The notes under the pieces: model-generated
What the model was told of the DNA's origin: nothing
Databases searched by the model: none
Seen by the model: the letters and a program-made list of their open reading frames with translations, nothing else
Made by a program: the position numbers and the translations under genes
Shown: in pieces, positions 15,805-25,855 of the stretch
How positions within the stretch are numbered: position 1 is the stretch's first letter
How the letters are laid out: the number at the start of each line of letters is the position of its first letter
From: Hephaestia mangrovi
GTDB taxonomy: Bacteria; Pseudomonadota; Alphaproteobacteria; Sphingomonadales; Sphingomonadaceae
Reading direction: 5' to 3'
DNA: 64,000 nt
Assembly: GCF_019880555.1 (NCBI RefSeq)
Contig: NZ_JAINVU010000003.1
Span: forward strand, 302,001-366,000

Positions 15805-18083
15805 TCGGCAGCCTCCTCGATCGGGGGCAGGTTGTGGCCGAGCAGCTTCAGGACTTCGCCCGCCGCGTCGACCAGGTTGGTGCCGGGTCCGAAGATCGCC
15901 TGCACACCGGCCTGCCGTAAAAAGTCATAATCCTGTGGCGGAATCACCCCGCCGGCGACGACCTTGATGTCGGCGCGGCCCGCTTCCTTCAACAGCGCGA
16001 TGAGTTCGGGGATCAGCGTCTTGTGCCCGGCCGCCAGGCTGGAGGCGCCGACGATGTCCACGTCCTTTTCCAGCGCAAGGTCACGCGCCTCGGCGGGGGT
16101 CTGGAACAGCGGGCCGGAGATCACCTCGAACCCCATGTCGGCGAACGCGCTGGCGACCACGTTGGCGCCGCGATCGTGGCCGTCCTGCCCCATTTTGGCG
16201 ATCAGGATGCGGGGCTTGCGGCCCATGCGATTGCCGACCGCGGCGATGCCGTCGACCGCGCGGGACCAGCCGGCATCATCCTGATGCGCGGGGCCGTACA
16301 CGCCGGTGACCGGCGTGACACCGACCGCGTGGCGGCCGAACGCGGCCTCCATCGCGGCGGACATTTCGCCCAAGGTGCAGCGCGCGCGGGCGGCTTCGAT
16401 GCAGAGCGCGAGAAGGTTGGTGTCCGATCCTCCCTGAGCTTTGCTCGGGGAGGGGGACCGCGCGGCGGCGCCGCGTGGTGGAGGGGCTATGCCGCTGGCG
16501 GAATCGGTCGTGGCTGAGGCCCCTCCACCAGCCTGCGGCTGGTCCCCCTCCCCCCGCTGCGCGCGGGGAGGATCGAGGAGGGCGCCCTTGCGCAGCGCCT
16601 CCAGCGCGGCGGCGGCTTTGGCGGGATCGCGTTCGGCCTTGACGCGCTCGATGCGGCGGATCTGGTCGGCGCGGACCTTGGCGTTATCGATGTCGAGGAT
16701 GTCGATCGCGTCCTCGTCCTTCAGACGATATTTGTTGACGCCGACGATCACGTCCTCACCGCGATCGATCCGCGCCTGGCGGGCGGCGGCGGCGCGTTCG
16801 ATATGCTCCTTGGGGATGCCCTTTTCGACCGCGTGCGTCATGCCGCCGGCGGCTTCGACTTCCTCGATCAGCGCCCAGGCCTTGTCGGCGAGCTCCTTGG
16901 TCAATGCCTCGACATAATAGCTGCCGCCGAGCGGATCGACGACGTGCGTCATGCCCGTTTCTTCCTGGAGGATCAGCTGCGTGTTGCGGGCGATGCGCGC
17001 GGAGAAGTCGGTCGGCAGCGCGACCGCCTCGTCGAGGCTGTTGGTGTGGAGCGACTGCGTGCCGCCGAAGGTCGCCGCCATCGCCTCGATCGTGGTGCGC
17101 ACGACGTTGTTGTACGGGTCCTGCTCGGTAAGCGACACGCCCGACGTCTGGCAATGCGTCCGCAAGGTCTGGCTGCGCGCATTGCCGCCGAAGCCAGCGA
17201 TGATCTTCGACCAGAGCGTGCGCGCGGCGCGGAGCTTGGCGACCTCCATGAAGAAGTTCATGCCGATGCCGAAGAAGAACGAGAGCCGCCCGGCGAACGC
17301 GTCGATATCGAGCCCGCGATCGAGCGCGGCGCGCACGTACGCCATGCCGTCGGCGAGCGTGAAGGCGAGCTCCTGCACCGCCGTCGCCCCGGCCTCGTGC
17401 ATGTGATAGCCGCTGATCGAGATCGAGTTGAAGCGCGGCATGTGCGCGGACGTGTAAGCGATGATGTCCGCAACGATCCGCATCGAAGGCTCGGGCGGAT
17501 AGATATAGGTGTTGCGGACCATGAACTCCTTGAGGATGTCGTTCTGGATCGTGCCCGAAAGCTGATCCTGGCTGACGCCCTGTTCTTCCGCGGCGACGAT
17601 GTAGAAGGCGAGGCATGGCAGCACCGCGCCGTTCATGGTCATACTGACGCTCATCTTGTCGAGCGGGATACCGTCGAACAGGATCTTCATGTCGTCGATC
17701 GTGTCGATCGCGACGCCCGCCTTGCCGACATCGCCAGTGACGCGCGGATGATCCGAATCATAGCCGCGATGCGTCGCGAGGTCGAACGCGACCGACAGGC
17801 CCTTCTGCCCGGCGGCGAGGTTGCGCCGGTAGAAGGCGTTCGATTCCTCGGCGGTCGAGAAGCCGGCGTACTGGCGGATCGTCCAGGGGCGGCCGGCATA
17901 CATCGTCGCCTTCACCCCGCGGGTGAACGGAGCAAGGCCGGGCAGGCCCGGATCGGGGGCGTCGTCCGCGGTGTAGAGCGGCTTGACGGCGATCCCCTCC
18001 GGCGTGTGCCAGGTGAGATCCGCGCCTTTGACTTCCTTGTCGGCGAGGGTCTGCCAGTCGGTGAGGGTCGGTTTGTCGGTCAT
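15801..18083 (-). CDS. mcm: Methylmalonyl-CoA mutase, with in-frame repeat in the interdomain linker
   Basis: A 760-residue adenosylcobalamin-dependent mutase (substrate barrel plus B12 domain in one chain) that converts (R)-methylmalonyl-CoA to succinyl-CoA. The N-terminal [15 protein letters not shown] and [10 protein letters not shown] segments mark the TIM barrel. [13 protein letters not shown] carries the base-off His ligand of cobalamin. It is about 50 residues longer than usual because a palindromic repeat encodes residues about 503-553, exactly in the linker between the two domains. The stop overlaps bioB. No MeaB-type chaperone gene is present in the window. Confidence 0.94.
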   Translation of the reverse strand: MTDKPTLTDWQTLADKEVKGADLTWHTPEGIAVKPLYTADDAPDPGLPGLAPFTRGVKATMYAGRPWTIRQYAGFSTAEESNAFYRRNLAAGQKGLSVAFDLATHRGYDSDHPRVTGDVGKAGVAIDTIDDMKILFDGIPLDKMSVSMTMNGAVLPCLAFYIVAAEEQGVSQDQLSGTIQNDILKEFMVRNTYIYPPEPSMRIVADIIAYTSAHMPRFNSISISGYHMHEAGATAVQELAFTLADGMAYVRAALDRGLDIDAFAGRLSFFFGIGMNFFMEVAKLRAARTLWSKIIAGFGGNARSQTLRTHCQTSGVSLTEQDPYNNVVRTTIEAMAATFGGTQSLHTNSLDEAVALPTDFSARIARNTQLILQEETGMTHVVDPLGGSYYVEALTKELADKAWALIEEVEAAGGMTHAVEKGIPKEHIERAAAARQARIDRGEDVIVGVNKYRLKDEDAIDILDIDNAKVRADQIRRIERVKAERDPAKAAAALEALRKGALLDPPRAQRGEGDQPQAGGGASATTDSASGIAPPPRGAAARSPSPSKAQGGSDTNLLALCIEAARARCTLGEMSAAMEAAFGRHAVGVTPVTGVYGPAHQDDAGWSRAVDGIAAVGNRMGRKPRILIAKMGQDGHDRGANVVASAFADMGFEVISGPLFQTPAEARDLALEKDVDIVGASSLAAGHKTLIPELIALLKEAGRADIKVVAGGVIPPQDYDFLRQAGVQAIFGPGTNLVDAAGEVLKLLGHNLPPIEEAAE
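16425..16575. repeat. 151-bp composite palindromic repeat inserted in frame in mcm
   Basis: Arms beginning and ending with CGATCCTCCC (and its complement) face each other across about 150 bases. Each arm has further hairpins: GAGCTTTGCTC and GGCGGCGCCGC on one side, CCAGCCTGCGGCTGG and GCTGCGCGC on the other. The coding strand reads [39 protein letters not shown] without a stop. It adds about 50 residues to the linker between the barrel and the B12 domain. Confidence 0.88.
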
Positions 18084-18115
18084 GTCACTTCAAACACTGG
18101 GTGCGGCGCGATGGG

Positions 18116-18901
18116 TCATTCGCCACGAAATTCGGGTTTGCGCTTCTGCAGGAAGGCCATGCCGCCCTCCATCGAATCCTTCGAGCCGCGGGCGCGGCGC
18201 TGGTTTTCGGCCTCATTGCGCATCGCCGCAGCATAGTCACATTCGAAAGCGTGCTGCAGCCCCTGCCGGATCAAGCCGAGCGCGACCGTCGGCCCCGCCG
18301 CCAACCGCTCCGCCAGCGCCATCGCCTCGGCATCGAGCGCCTCATCGGCCACGATCTTGTGGATCATCCCCCACTCCAGCGCCTTGGCGGCCGGCACCCG
18401 CTCGCCGAGCATCATCATCTCGGTGGCGCGGGCGCGGCCGATCAGGCGCGGCAGCATCCAGCTCGCGCCGCCATCGGGGACGAGGCCGATATTGACGAAC
18501 GCCTGCAGGAAATAGGCGCTCTCGCTGGCGACGCAGAAATCGGCCGTGAGCGCCAGGCTGCACCCGATCCCCGCCGCCGGCCCGCGCACCGCGGAAACAA
18601 CCGGCACCGGCAGCGCGGCGATGGCCTCCATCAGCGGATTGTAATGTTCGGTGAGCGCCAGGAAGGTCGCCTCGCCCGGATTGTCGCTGCCGAGCGCGCC
18701 GCCGGCGATATCCGCGCCCGAACAGAAGGCCCGCCCCGCGCCCGCCAGCAGCACCGCGCGCGCGCCGTCGAGATCGGCAAGCACCGCGCCGATCTCGTCG
18801 AACATCAACGGCGGCGCGGCGTTGAGCCGATCGGGCCGATTGAGCGTGATCGCCAGCACATCGCCCCGCCGCTCGGTCAGGATGGTTTCGTAAACCGCCA
18901 T
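18116..18901 (-). CDS. Enoyl-CoA hydratase/isomerase family protein (PaaG-like)
   Basis: A 261-residue crotonase-fold enzyme. RAFCSGADI and RGPAAGIGCSLALTAD form the CoA-binding oxyanion hole, and GLVPDGGASWMLPRLIG resembles the segment of PaaG-type ring-opening isomerases, with Asp at the position of the second catalytic acid. A classical hydratase is possible, but the first glutamate (as in PEINLG) is replaced here by FVNIG. It lies between mce and mcm in the propionyl-CoA operon, so it may feed short-chain acyl-CoA degradation. AGAGGG precedes the ATG with only 3 bases between. Confidence 0.85.
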   Translation of the reverse strand: MAVYETILTERRGDVLAITLNRPDRLNAAPPLMFDEIGAVLADLDGARAVLLAGAGRAFCSGADIAGGALGSDNPGEATFLALTEHYNPLMEAIAALPVPVVSAVRGPAAGIGCSLALTADFCVASESAYFLQAFVNIGLVPDGGASWMLPRLIGRARATEMMMLGERVPAAKALEWGMIHKIVADEALDAEAMALAERLAAGPTVALGLIRQGLQHAFECDYAAAMRNEAENQRRARGSKDSMEGGMAFLQKRKPEFRGE

Positions 18902-18913
18902 ATTCCCTCTCTT

Positions 18914-18934
18914 CCTCTCCCTCGACGGGAGAGG
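18914..18934. repeat. Short hairpin repeat in the mce-ech gap
   Basis: CCTCTCCC-TCGAC-GGGAGAGG forms an 8-bp perfect stem with a 5-base loop, filling most of the 36-base gap between the mce stop and the enoyl-CoA hydratase start. Read on the minus strand it lies just ahead of the purine-rich ribosome-binding site, so it may affect mRNA processing or initiation. There is no T-run. Confidence 0.65.
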
Positions 18935-18937
18935 AGG

Positions 18938-19357
18938 TCAATGCCCGCCCTTCGGCGTTTCCATCAATTCGGTGAGCACGCCGCCCATGTCCTTCGGGTG
19001 GACGAACAGCACCAACGTCCCGTGCGCGCCGATGCGCGGTTCGCCGAGCACCTTCGCGCCCTTCGCCTCCAGCTCGGCCTTGGCGGCGTGGATGTCGGGC
19101 ACCTCGAAACAGACATGATGCTGCCCGCCGGCAGGGTTCTTCTCGAGGAACTTCGCGATCGGCGAGTCGTCGCCCAGCGGCTCGAGCAATTCGATCTGGC
19201 TGTTGGGCGCATCGACGAAGCACACGCGCACCTTCTGCGCCGGCAGATCGAACGCCTCGCCGACCTTCTCCGCACCGAGCAACGCGCGATACCGCGCCAC
19301 CGCGTCTGGGATAGACGGCGTGGCGATGCCGAGGTGGTTGAGGGGGCCGAGTTTCAT
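18938..19357 (-). CDS. mce: Methylmalonyl-CoA epimerase
   Basis: A 139-residue vicinal-oxygen-chelate fold protein. LNHLGIATPSI (metal ligand His8), GGQHHVCFEVPD (His near 80-81) and LTELMETP with Glu130 are the metal-binding and catalytic positions of methylmalonyl-CoA epimerases. The enzyme interconverts the (S) product of propionyl-CoA carboxylase and the (R) substrate of the mutase encoded downstream. The ATG at 19357 follows GAGGA at good spacing. An in-frame extension further upstream would be translated repeat DNA and is rejected. Confidence 0.93.
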   Translation of the reverse strand: MKLGPLNHLGIATPSIPDAVARYRALLGAEKVGEAFDLPAQKVRVCFVDAPNSQIELLEPLGDDSPIAKFLEKNPAGGQHHVCFEVPDIHAAKAELEAKGAKVLGEPRIGAHGTLVLFVHPKDMGGVLTELMETPKGGH

Positions 19358-19368
19358 TTGTCCTCTTT

Positions 19369-19398
19369 CGTCATTGCGAGCGGAGCGAAGCAATCCAG
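19369..19398. repeat. Half-copy of the palindromic repeat on the 3' side of the GIY-YIG gene
   Basis: A 30-base single arm (starts CGTCATTGCGAGCGGAGCG, ends GCAATCCAG) that matches the arms of the full element at 19709-19785. It lies between the GIY-YIG stop and the ribosome-binding site of mce. Confidence 0.8.
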
Positions 19399-19408
19399 AT
19401 GCGGAGCC

Positions 19409-19714
19409 TCAGTCATGTGCAATCCGTTCGTATAGATCGTCCCATCGCGGGTTGAACGCCTCGATGAGTGCGACTTTCCTCGCCCGAGAGCCGGCCTTGA
19501 TCTGCTTCTCGCGCACGATCGCCGATTCCATCGTCTGCGCCATTTCGTACCACACGAGCAGCTTGCAGTCGTACCGCCTGGTGAACCCTTCGACCGCGCC
19601 GGTGCGATGCTGCCATGCCCGTTGCGGAAGGTTGGATGTCACGCCGGTATAGATCGTGCCGTTCCGCTTGTTGGCCATGATGTAGACCGCAGGCTGCCGC
19701 TCGCGTTTCGTCAT
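19409..19714 (-). CDS. Small GIY-YIG nuclease-domain protein embedded between repeat copies
   Basis: A 101-residue protein made almost entirely of one GIY-YIG domain: VYIMANKRNGTIYTGVTSN has the two Tyr positions (VYI and YTG), LPQRAWQHR a basic residue, REKQIK the metal-binding Glu, and NPRW the usual end. Stand-alone proteins of this kind (UPF0213/YhbQ-like) are common in sphingomonads and have no settled function. The start ATG at 19714 lies inside the flanking repeat, with no clear ribosome-binding site. It splits the otherwise tight pccB-mce junction, which suggests late insertion together with the repeat. Confidence 0.82.
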   Translation of the reverse strand: MTKRERQPAVYIMANKRNGTIYTGVTSNLPQRAWQHRTGAVEGFTRRYDCKLLVWYEMAQTMESAIVREKQIKAGSRARKVALIEAFNPRWDDLYERIAHD

Positions 19715-19785
19715 TGCGAGGAGCCGGAGGCGACGAAGCAATCCATCAGGACGCTCTGGATTGCTTCGCTCCGCTCGCAATGACG
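19709..19785. repeat. Full palindromic repeat upstream of the GIY-YIG gene
   Basis: Two inverted arms (19709-19746 and 19757-19785) share CGTCATTGCGAG at the outer ends and GAAGCAATCCA at the inner ends. The left arm overlaps the start codon of the GIY-YIG gene by six bases; the right arm ends five bases from the pccB stop. The same sequence recurs as a single arm at 19369-19398, so the nuclease gene is bracketed. Confidence 0.85.
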
Positions 19786-19789
19786 AAGA

Positions 19790-21316
<1,527 letters not shown>

Positions 21317-21365
21317 CCATTTCTCCTTCGCGCGGCCGCCCCTCTCTTTCGTCTCGCCGCGCCGA

Positions 21366-21409
21366 TTGCAAATGTGAACTTGCGAAGTTGCGAATGCGCC
21401 GGTTGCGAA
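21366..21409. promoter_or_regulatory. Putative PccR operator: four TTGC(A/G)AA boxes
   Basis: TTGCAAA at 21366-21372 and TTGCGAA at 21380-21386, 21388-21394 and 21403-21409, all in the same orientation, lie in the 106-base region between the divergent pccB and pccR starts. The related regulator PccR of Rhodobacter sphaeroides is reported to bind TTTGCAAA pairs, and these boxes are close variants. One box coincides with the -35 of pccR, which suggests autoregulation. Confidence 0.7.
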
Positions 21410-21416
21410 ATATGAT
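21388..21416 (+). promoter_or_regulatory. Predicted pccR promoter giving a leaderless mRNA
   Basis: TTGCGA (21388-21393), a 17-base spacer and TATGAT (21411-21416; five of six bases of the -10 consensus). The next purine at normal distance is the A of the pccR ATG at 21423, so transcription would start at or next to the start codon. No ribosome-binding site is visible, as expected for a leaderless message. Confidence 0.6.
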
Positions 21417-21422
21417 GTGCTT

Positions 21423-22817
21423 ATGCCGCAAACCCGCCTCTACGCCGGCCGCCGGCTGCGCGCGCTGCGCCACGGACTGGGGCTCAACCAGGCGGCGATG
21501 GCGAAGCAACTGGGCATCTCGATCAGCTATCTCTCGCAGATCGAAACCGATACCCGCCCGCTGACGGCAACGGTGATCGCGACGCTGCGGCGGCACCATC
21601 CGGCGGTGATGGCGGCGATCGAGGGCGAAGCCCCGGCGCAACGGATGGGCGCGCTCGCCGACGCGCTGACCGATCCGGTGCTCGCCGCGCCGCTCGATCC
21701 CGACGCGATCCAGCGCCTTGCCGGCGAGCGCCCCGACGTTGCCGACCGGGTGATCGCGCTGCACGAGGCGATGCGCGACGCCGACGCGCGGCTGCAGATG
21801 ATGGAGGAGGTGCTGGTTTCCGGCACCGGCGCGCGGATGCCGTGGGAGGCGGTGCGCGACTGGTTCCACGCGGCGGGCAATTACGTCGATCCGCTGGACC
21901 GCGCTGCCGAGGCGCTGGCGGGCGAGATCGCCGGCGACGTGGCGGTAAGCGACGCCGCGCTGATCCGCCGCCTCGCCGCAGAGGGCATCGCGATCGCCGA
22001 CAGCGCCGACGAGGCCGCGCCGATGCGCCGTTTCGATGCCGCGCGCGGGCTGCTGACGATCAACAGCGCGTTGCCGCCCGAAAGCCGTCGCTTCCTGCTC
22101 GCGCATCAATTGACCGCGACCGCCTTTGCTGGCCGCATCGCCGCGATCGTCGCGGGCGCCGAGGTGGGCGGCGACGCCGGCCGGACGTTGCTCGGCATTG
22201 GCCTCGCCAATTACGCGGCCGGCGCGCTGATGATGCCCTATGCCCGCTTTCGCGCCGCCGCGCGGGGGCTGCGCCACGATATCGACCGGTTATCGCGCCG
22301 CTTCGGCGTCAGCTTCGAGCAGGCATGCCATCGCCTCTCGACGCTGCAACGGCCGGGCGCCGAGGGCGTGCCCTTCTATTTCTGCCGCGTCGACATGGCG
22401 GGCAACATCACCAAGCGCCATTCCGCCACCCGCCTGCAATTCGCCCGTTTCGGCGGCGCCTGCCCGCTGTGGATGGTGCACGAGGCGGTGGCGATCCCCG
22501 ACCGCATCCTCGTTCAGCATGCCGAGACGCCCGATGGCGTCCGCTATGTGTCGATGGCGAAGGGGCTGGTGAAGCCGTCGGGCAGCTTCACCCGCAATCC
22601 GCGCCGTTATGCCGTCGCGCTGGGCTGCGAAGCGGATCAGGCGGGCGACTTCGTTTATGCCGATGCGATCGATCGCGCCGCGCCACCGACGCCGATCGGC
22701 ATTTCCTGTCGGCTGTGCCCACGGGCCGATTGCGACCAGCGCGCCTTCCCGCCCGCCGACCGCGCGATCGAGGTCGATCCGGCTATTCGCGCAGTGGTGC
22801 CATATCGCGTCGTTTAG
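21423..22817 (+). CDS. pccR: Short-chain fatty acyl-CoA regulator, PccR/RamB family
   Basis: A 464-residue regulator: an N-terminal XRE helix-turn-helix ([33 protein letters not shown]), a middle region with a degenerate M78/IrrE-like motif ([11 protein letters not shown]), and a C-terminal DUF2083-type part ending in [15 protein letters not shown], whose Cys cluster is a family hallmark. Members sense acyl-CoA esters and control propionyl-CoA carboxylase or glyoxylate-bypass genes. Divergence from pccB and TTGC(A/G)AA boxes between them support a PccR role. ATG 21423 is chosen over GTG 21417 because the promoter places the transcript start at this ATG. Confidence 0.87.
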   Translation: MPQTRLYAGRRLRALRHGLGLNQAAMAKQLGISISYLSQIETDTRPLTATVIATLRRHHPAVMAAIEGEAPAQRMGALADALTDPVLAAPLDPDAIQRLAGERPDVADRVIALHEAMRDADARLQMMEEVLVSGTGARMPWEAVRDWFHAAGNYVDPLDRAAEALAGEIAGDVAVSDAALIRRLAAEGIAIADSADEAAPMRRFDAARGLLTINSALPPESRRFLLAHQLTATAFAGRIAAIVAGAEVGGDAGRTLLGIGLANYAAGALMMPYARFRAAARGLRHDIDRLSRRFGVSFEQACHRLSTLQRPGAEGVPFYFCRVDMAGNITKRHSATRLQFARFGGACPLWMVHEAVAIPDRILVQHAETPDGVRYVSMAKGLVKPSGSFTRNPRRYAVALGCEADQAGDFVYADAIDRAAPPTPIGISCRLCPRADCDQRAFPPADRAIEVDPAIRAVVPYRVV

Positions 22818-22841
22818 GGTGTGCGGCGGATGTCCGAGCCG

Positions 22842-23195
22842 TCAGGCGCGTTCGGCTTCGAGCAGGTCGGCGGCGGCGAGCCCGAGCAGATCGATATGCG
22901 CCTTCACCCGTGGCCAGACATTGGCGACGAAATCATCGCGCTCGGCCACTTTCAGGCGCTCGACCGCGCCGGGCAGCACGAACATGCCGACGCCGCGACG
23001 GACCTCGACATAGCCGTCGTCCTGGAAGCTCTGATACGCCTTGGCGACGGTCAGCGGATTGGCGCCATGCTCGGCAGCGAAAGCGCGCACCGAGGGAAGC
23101 TGGTCGCCAGCGCGATAATCACCGCGCAGGATCGCCTCCGCGATGATCGCACGCAGGCGGAGATAGACCGGGCTGTCTTCGCTAAGGACCGTCAT
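22842..23195 (-). CDS. GntR family regulator, YtrA type
   Basis: A 117-residue protein with a GntR winged helix (PVYLRLRAIIAEAILRGDY, then LPSVRAFAAEHGANPLTVAKAYQ) and a short C-terminal helical part of about 45 residues. That is the YtrA layout, without a ligand-binding FadR or UTRA domain. YtrA-type regulators usually adjoin ABC transporter genes, but none is adjacent here. It is convergent with pccR and upstream of nothing on its strand within 20 bases, so its target cannot be inferred. The start is the ATG at 23195. Confidence 0.85.
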   Translation of the reverse strand: MTVLSEDSPVYLRLRAIIAEAILRGDYRAGDQLPSVRAFAAEHGANPLTVAKAYQSFQDDGYVEVRRGVGMFVLPGAVERLKVAERDDFVANVWPRVKAHIDLLGLAAADLLEAERA

Positions 23196-23295
23196 GCCGA
23201 CTTAATACACCACCTGACGCCTTCTGGCTAGCGTTGGATTCGGCGTAGCTGAATCGGCTCGGCGCCGGTCCTCTCCACACAAGTGGATCAACCCC

Positions 23296-23874
23296 TTAGC
23301 GCGATTCCGGCCAATGGGCCACGATCTGCGCCGGATCGGGACGCGGCCGCTCGCTGAGCGCGTTGGCGGGCGTGCCGAGGAACAGGAACCCGGCGATCCG
23401 CTCGGGCGCTGTGCCCAGCGCATCGCGCACGACATCCGAATAGGCCGCCCAGCCGGTCAGCCAGCCGCCGGCGAAGCCCAGCGCGTGCGTGGCGTGGAGC
23501 AGGTTCATGCACGCGGCGCCGGCGGACAGTTCCTGCTCCCACAGGGGAATCGGGCTGTCCTTCTTGGGAGACGACATCGCGACGACCAGCACCGGCGCCT
23601 GATGCGCGAACTGCTCGACCACCGTGAGATCGGCGTCGCGGGTTTCGGGCCGCTCCGCCCGGAACGCCCGCCCGAGCAGCGCGGCGAAAGCCTCGCGATC
23701 GTCGATCACCACGAAGCGCCACGGCGCGATCTTGCCATGATCGGGAGTCCGCATCGCGATATCGAGGATCTGGCGGAGCTGATCGGCATCGGGGCCCGGC
23801 GCGACGAGATCGCGGGGCTTGCCCGAACGGCGGGTGGCGAGAGCGGCAAGTGGGGTCGAACGGTCATTGAACAT
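23296..23874 (-). CDS. Nitroreductase family protein (YdjA/RutE-like)
   Basis: A 192-residue flavin-dependent nitroreductase-fold protein. LATRRSGKPRDLVAPGP (FMN phosphate-binding start), MRTPDHGKIAPWRFVVIDDRE and SAGAACMNLLHATHALGFAGGWLTGW are typical of the YdjA branch, which reduces nitro compounds or related electrophiles with NAD(P)H. The ATG at 23874 places the RRS motif near residue 15, as usual; a longer reading with ATG 24042 would add an unrelated tail overlapping the POT gene. It is divergent from the POT transporter. The natural substrate is unknown. Confidence 0.85.
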   Translation of the reverse strand: MFNDRSTPLAALATRRSGKPRDLVAPGPDADQLRQILDIAMRTPDHGKIAPWRFVVIDDREAFAALLGRAFRAERPETRDADLTVVEQFAHQAPVLVVAMSSPKKDSPIPLWEQELSAGAACMNLLHATHALGFAGGWLTGWAAYSDVVRDALGTAPERIAGFLFLGTPANALSERPRPDPAQIVAHWPESR

Positions 23875-23986
23875 AGGCCGCGCAGATAGGCGCGGTGCCG
23901 CGGGATTTACACCCCGCCTTTTGCCGTTAGTCTCGCGCGCCATCACGCCGCATTCGACGGCGACACGACTTTCAGGGAGTGCTTGT

Positions 23987-25792
23987 ATGGTGGAAACCCC
24001 GACGGCCGACAGTCCGGCCGAGCCGGATATCAGCCACGTCAATCCGATGTCCGAAAAGACCTGGATGGGCCATCCGAAGCAGCTTGCGCGGCTGTTCTCG
24101 ATCGAGATGTGGGAGCGGTTCGGCTTCTACGGCATGCGCGCGCTGCTGGTGCTCTATCTGACCAAGCACTTCCTGTTCCAGGACCATGAAGCGAACGGCC
24201 TGGTCGGCGGCTACCTCAGCCTCGTCTATCTGACCCCGGTGGTCGGCGGATTGCTCGCCGATCGCTATCTCGGTTCGAAACGCGCGGTGAAATGGGGCGC
24301 GATCGTCATGGCGATCGGCTATTTCATGCTGTGTTTCGGCGGCCAGCAAGCCAAGCCCTATGCGACGATCGACGGCACCCGATATGAGGTGTCGCAGGCC
24401 CCCGCGGCAACAACGCTGACCCCCAACACCGCGCCGCAGACGATCGCCGTCAACGGCGAGACGCTGACCATTCATGGCCTACCGGACGGATCGGTCGAGC
24501 TGCTCGCGCCGAACGGACAAGTCACGCGGACGCTGAGCGCCGACCAGTTCGTCGCCGGCGCCGATCGCTCGCCGTTCAACACCACGCTGCTGCTGTTCGC
24601 GCTGGGCCTGATCGTGATCGGCAACGGCTTCTTCAAACCCAATATCTCGACCATTGTCGGCGCGCTCTACGCGCCCGGCGACAAGCGCCGCGATGCCGGG
24701 TTCACGATCTTCTACGCCGGGATCAACATCGGCTCGATCCTCGGCCAGATCGCCTGCCCATTCCTGGCCAACCATTTCGGCTGGTGGGCCGGCTTCCTGT
24801 GCGTCTCGGTGGTGCTGCTGGTGGGCTGGGCGACCGCGCATTTCGACGGCGGCCGGCTCGACGGCTATGGCGAGCCGCCGACGCACGAGGGGCCGGACCG
24901 GGCGCTTCTGATCTACGTGCTGTCGATCGTCTCGGTGGTCGTGTTCTGGCTGATCTTCCGCAACGTGATGACCACGCCAGAGGCGGCCGCGGGTAGCGGC
25001 ATCTGGGGCTATATCGTCGCCACCCCGCTGCTCGGCAAGGCGCTGCTGGTGATCTTCCTGGCGGCGGTGATCGGCATCCCGATCTGGTCATGGAAGGTCG
25101 GCGATACCGTCGAATTCCAGATGATGCTCGCGGCGATCATCCTCGTCATCTTCAACGTCACCTTCTGGGCGCTGTTCGAACAGGCCGCCTCCTCGCTGAC
25201 GCTGTTCGCGGACCGCAACACGACGCTGGAGCTGTTCGGCTTCTCGATGAACGCCGCGACGACGCAGCAGTTCAACCCGATCGTCGTGGTGCTGTTCGCA
25301 CCGGTGATGAGCTATCTGTGGCTATGGCTGGCCAAGCGCGGCTGGGAACCGTCGATCCAGGTCAAGTTCGCGCTGGCGCTGATGCTGGTCGGGCTGGGTT
25401 TCGTCGTGCTGTCCTGGTCCGGCACCACCGCCAACGAGGCGTTCCGCGTGTCGCTTTGGTGGCTGGTGCTGACCTATTTCCTCCACTCGATCGCCGAATT
25501 GTGCATCTCTCCGGTGGGCCTGAGCATGATTACCAAGCTCGCCATCGCGCGCGTCGTCGGCATGATGATGGGGGTGTGGTTCCTGTCGATCTCGGTCGGC
25601 GAGTATCTCGCCGGCGCCGCCGCGCAGGCCGCCTCGGTCGAGACGGTGGGGGGCCAGGTGACCAACCCCGAGCTGGCGCTGCACACCTATATGCACACCT
25701 TCATGACTGGCGGCGAGCTGACGATCGGCGCCGGCGTGGTGCTGCTGGTGATTTCGCCGTGGCTGAAGAAGCTGATGCACGGCGTCACCTGA
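23987..25792 (+). CDS. POT-family proton-dependent oligopeptide transporter
   Basis: A 601-residue inner-membrane symporter with about 14 helices. ERFGFYGMRALLVLYL is the first-helix ExxERFxYY-type signature for proton coupling, GLVGGYLSLVYLTPVVGGLLADRYLG is the second motif, and FFKPNISTIVGALY and FYAGINIGSILG follow. An extra-membrane insert of about 75 residues (roughly 125-200) is found in many proteobacterial members. AGGGAG lies eight bases before ATG 23987. A strong terminator follows at 25823-25854. Di- and tripeptides are the likely cargo. Confidence 0.92.
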   Translation: MVETPTADSPAEPDISHVNPMSEKTWMGHPKQLARLFSIEMWERFGFYGMRALLVLYLTKHFLFQDHEANGLVGGYLSLVYLTPVVGGLLADRYLGSKRAVKWGAIVMAIGYFMLCFGGQQAKPYATIDGTRYEVSQAPAATTLTPNTAPQTIAVNGETLTIHGLPDGSVELLAPNGQVTRTLSADQFVAGADRSPFNTTLLLFALGLIVIGNGFFKPNISTIVGALYAPGDKRRDAGFTIFYAGINIGSILGQIACPFLANHFGWWAGFLCVSVVLLVGWATAHFDGGRLDGYGEPPTHEGPDRALLIYVLSIVSVVVFWLIFRNVMTTPEAAAGSGIWGYIVATPLLGKALLVIFLAAVIGIPIWSWKVGDTVEFQMMLAAIILVIFNVTFWALFEQAASSLTLFADRNTTLELFGFSMNAATTQQFNPIVVVLFAPVMSYLWLWLAKRGWEPSIQVKFALALMLVGLGFVVLSWSGTTANEAFRVSLWWLVLTYFLHSIAELCISPVGLSMITKLAIARVVGMMMGVWFLSISVGEYLAGAAAQAASVETVGGQVTNPELALHTYMHTFMTGGELTIGAGVVLLVISPWLKKLMHGVT

Positions 25793-25822
25793 GCCTGCCG
25801 CCGGCAGCGGCGATGTGATACA

Positions 25823-25854
25823 AGCTCCCCGGCCGCAAGACCGGGGAGCTTTTT
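25823..25854 (+). terminator. Rho-independent terminator overlapping the nnrU ribosome-binding site
   Basis: A perfect 10-bp stem (AGCTCCCCGG / CCGGGGAGCT), an 8-base loop and TTTTT. It ends the POT gene. The 3' arm contains GGGGAG, which lies eight bases before the ATG of the next gene (25856), so the same bases would serve as Shine-Dalgarno sequence. Confidence 0.85.
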
Positions 25855-25855
25855 C

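Noticed and set aside
19369-19785. CRISPR array or insertion-sequence ends
   Set aside because: The repeats are palindromic and not regularly spaced with unique spacers, and no transposase or cas gene is present.
23196-23295. Possible small RNA or gene in the GntR-nitroreductase gap
   Set aside because: No open frame with a ribosome-binding site and only a weak GC hairpin; I see nothing supportable.
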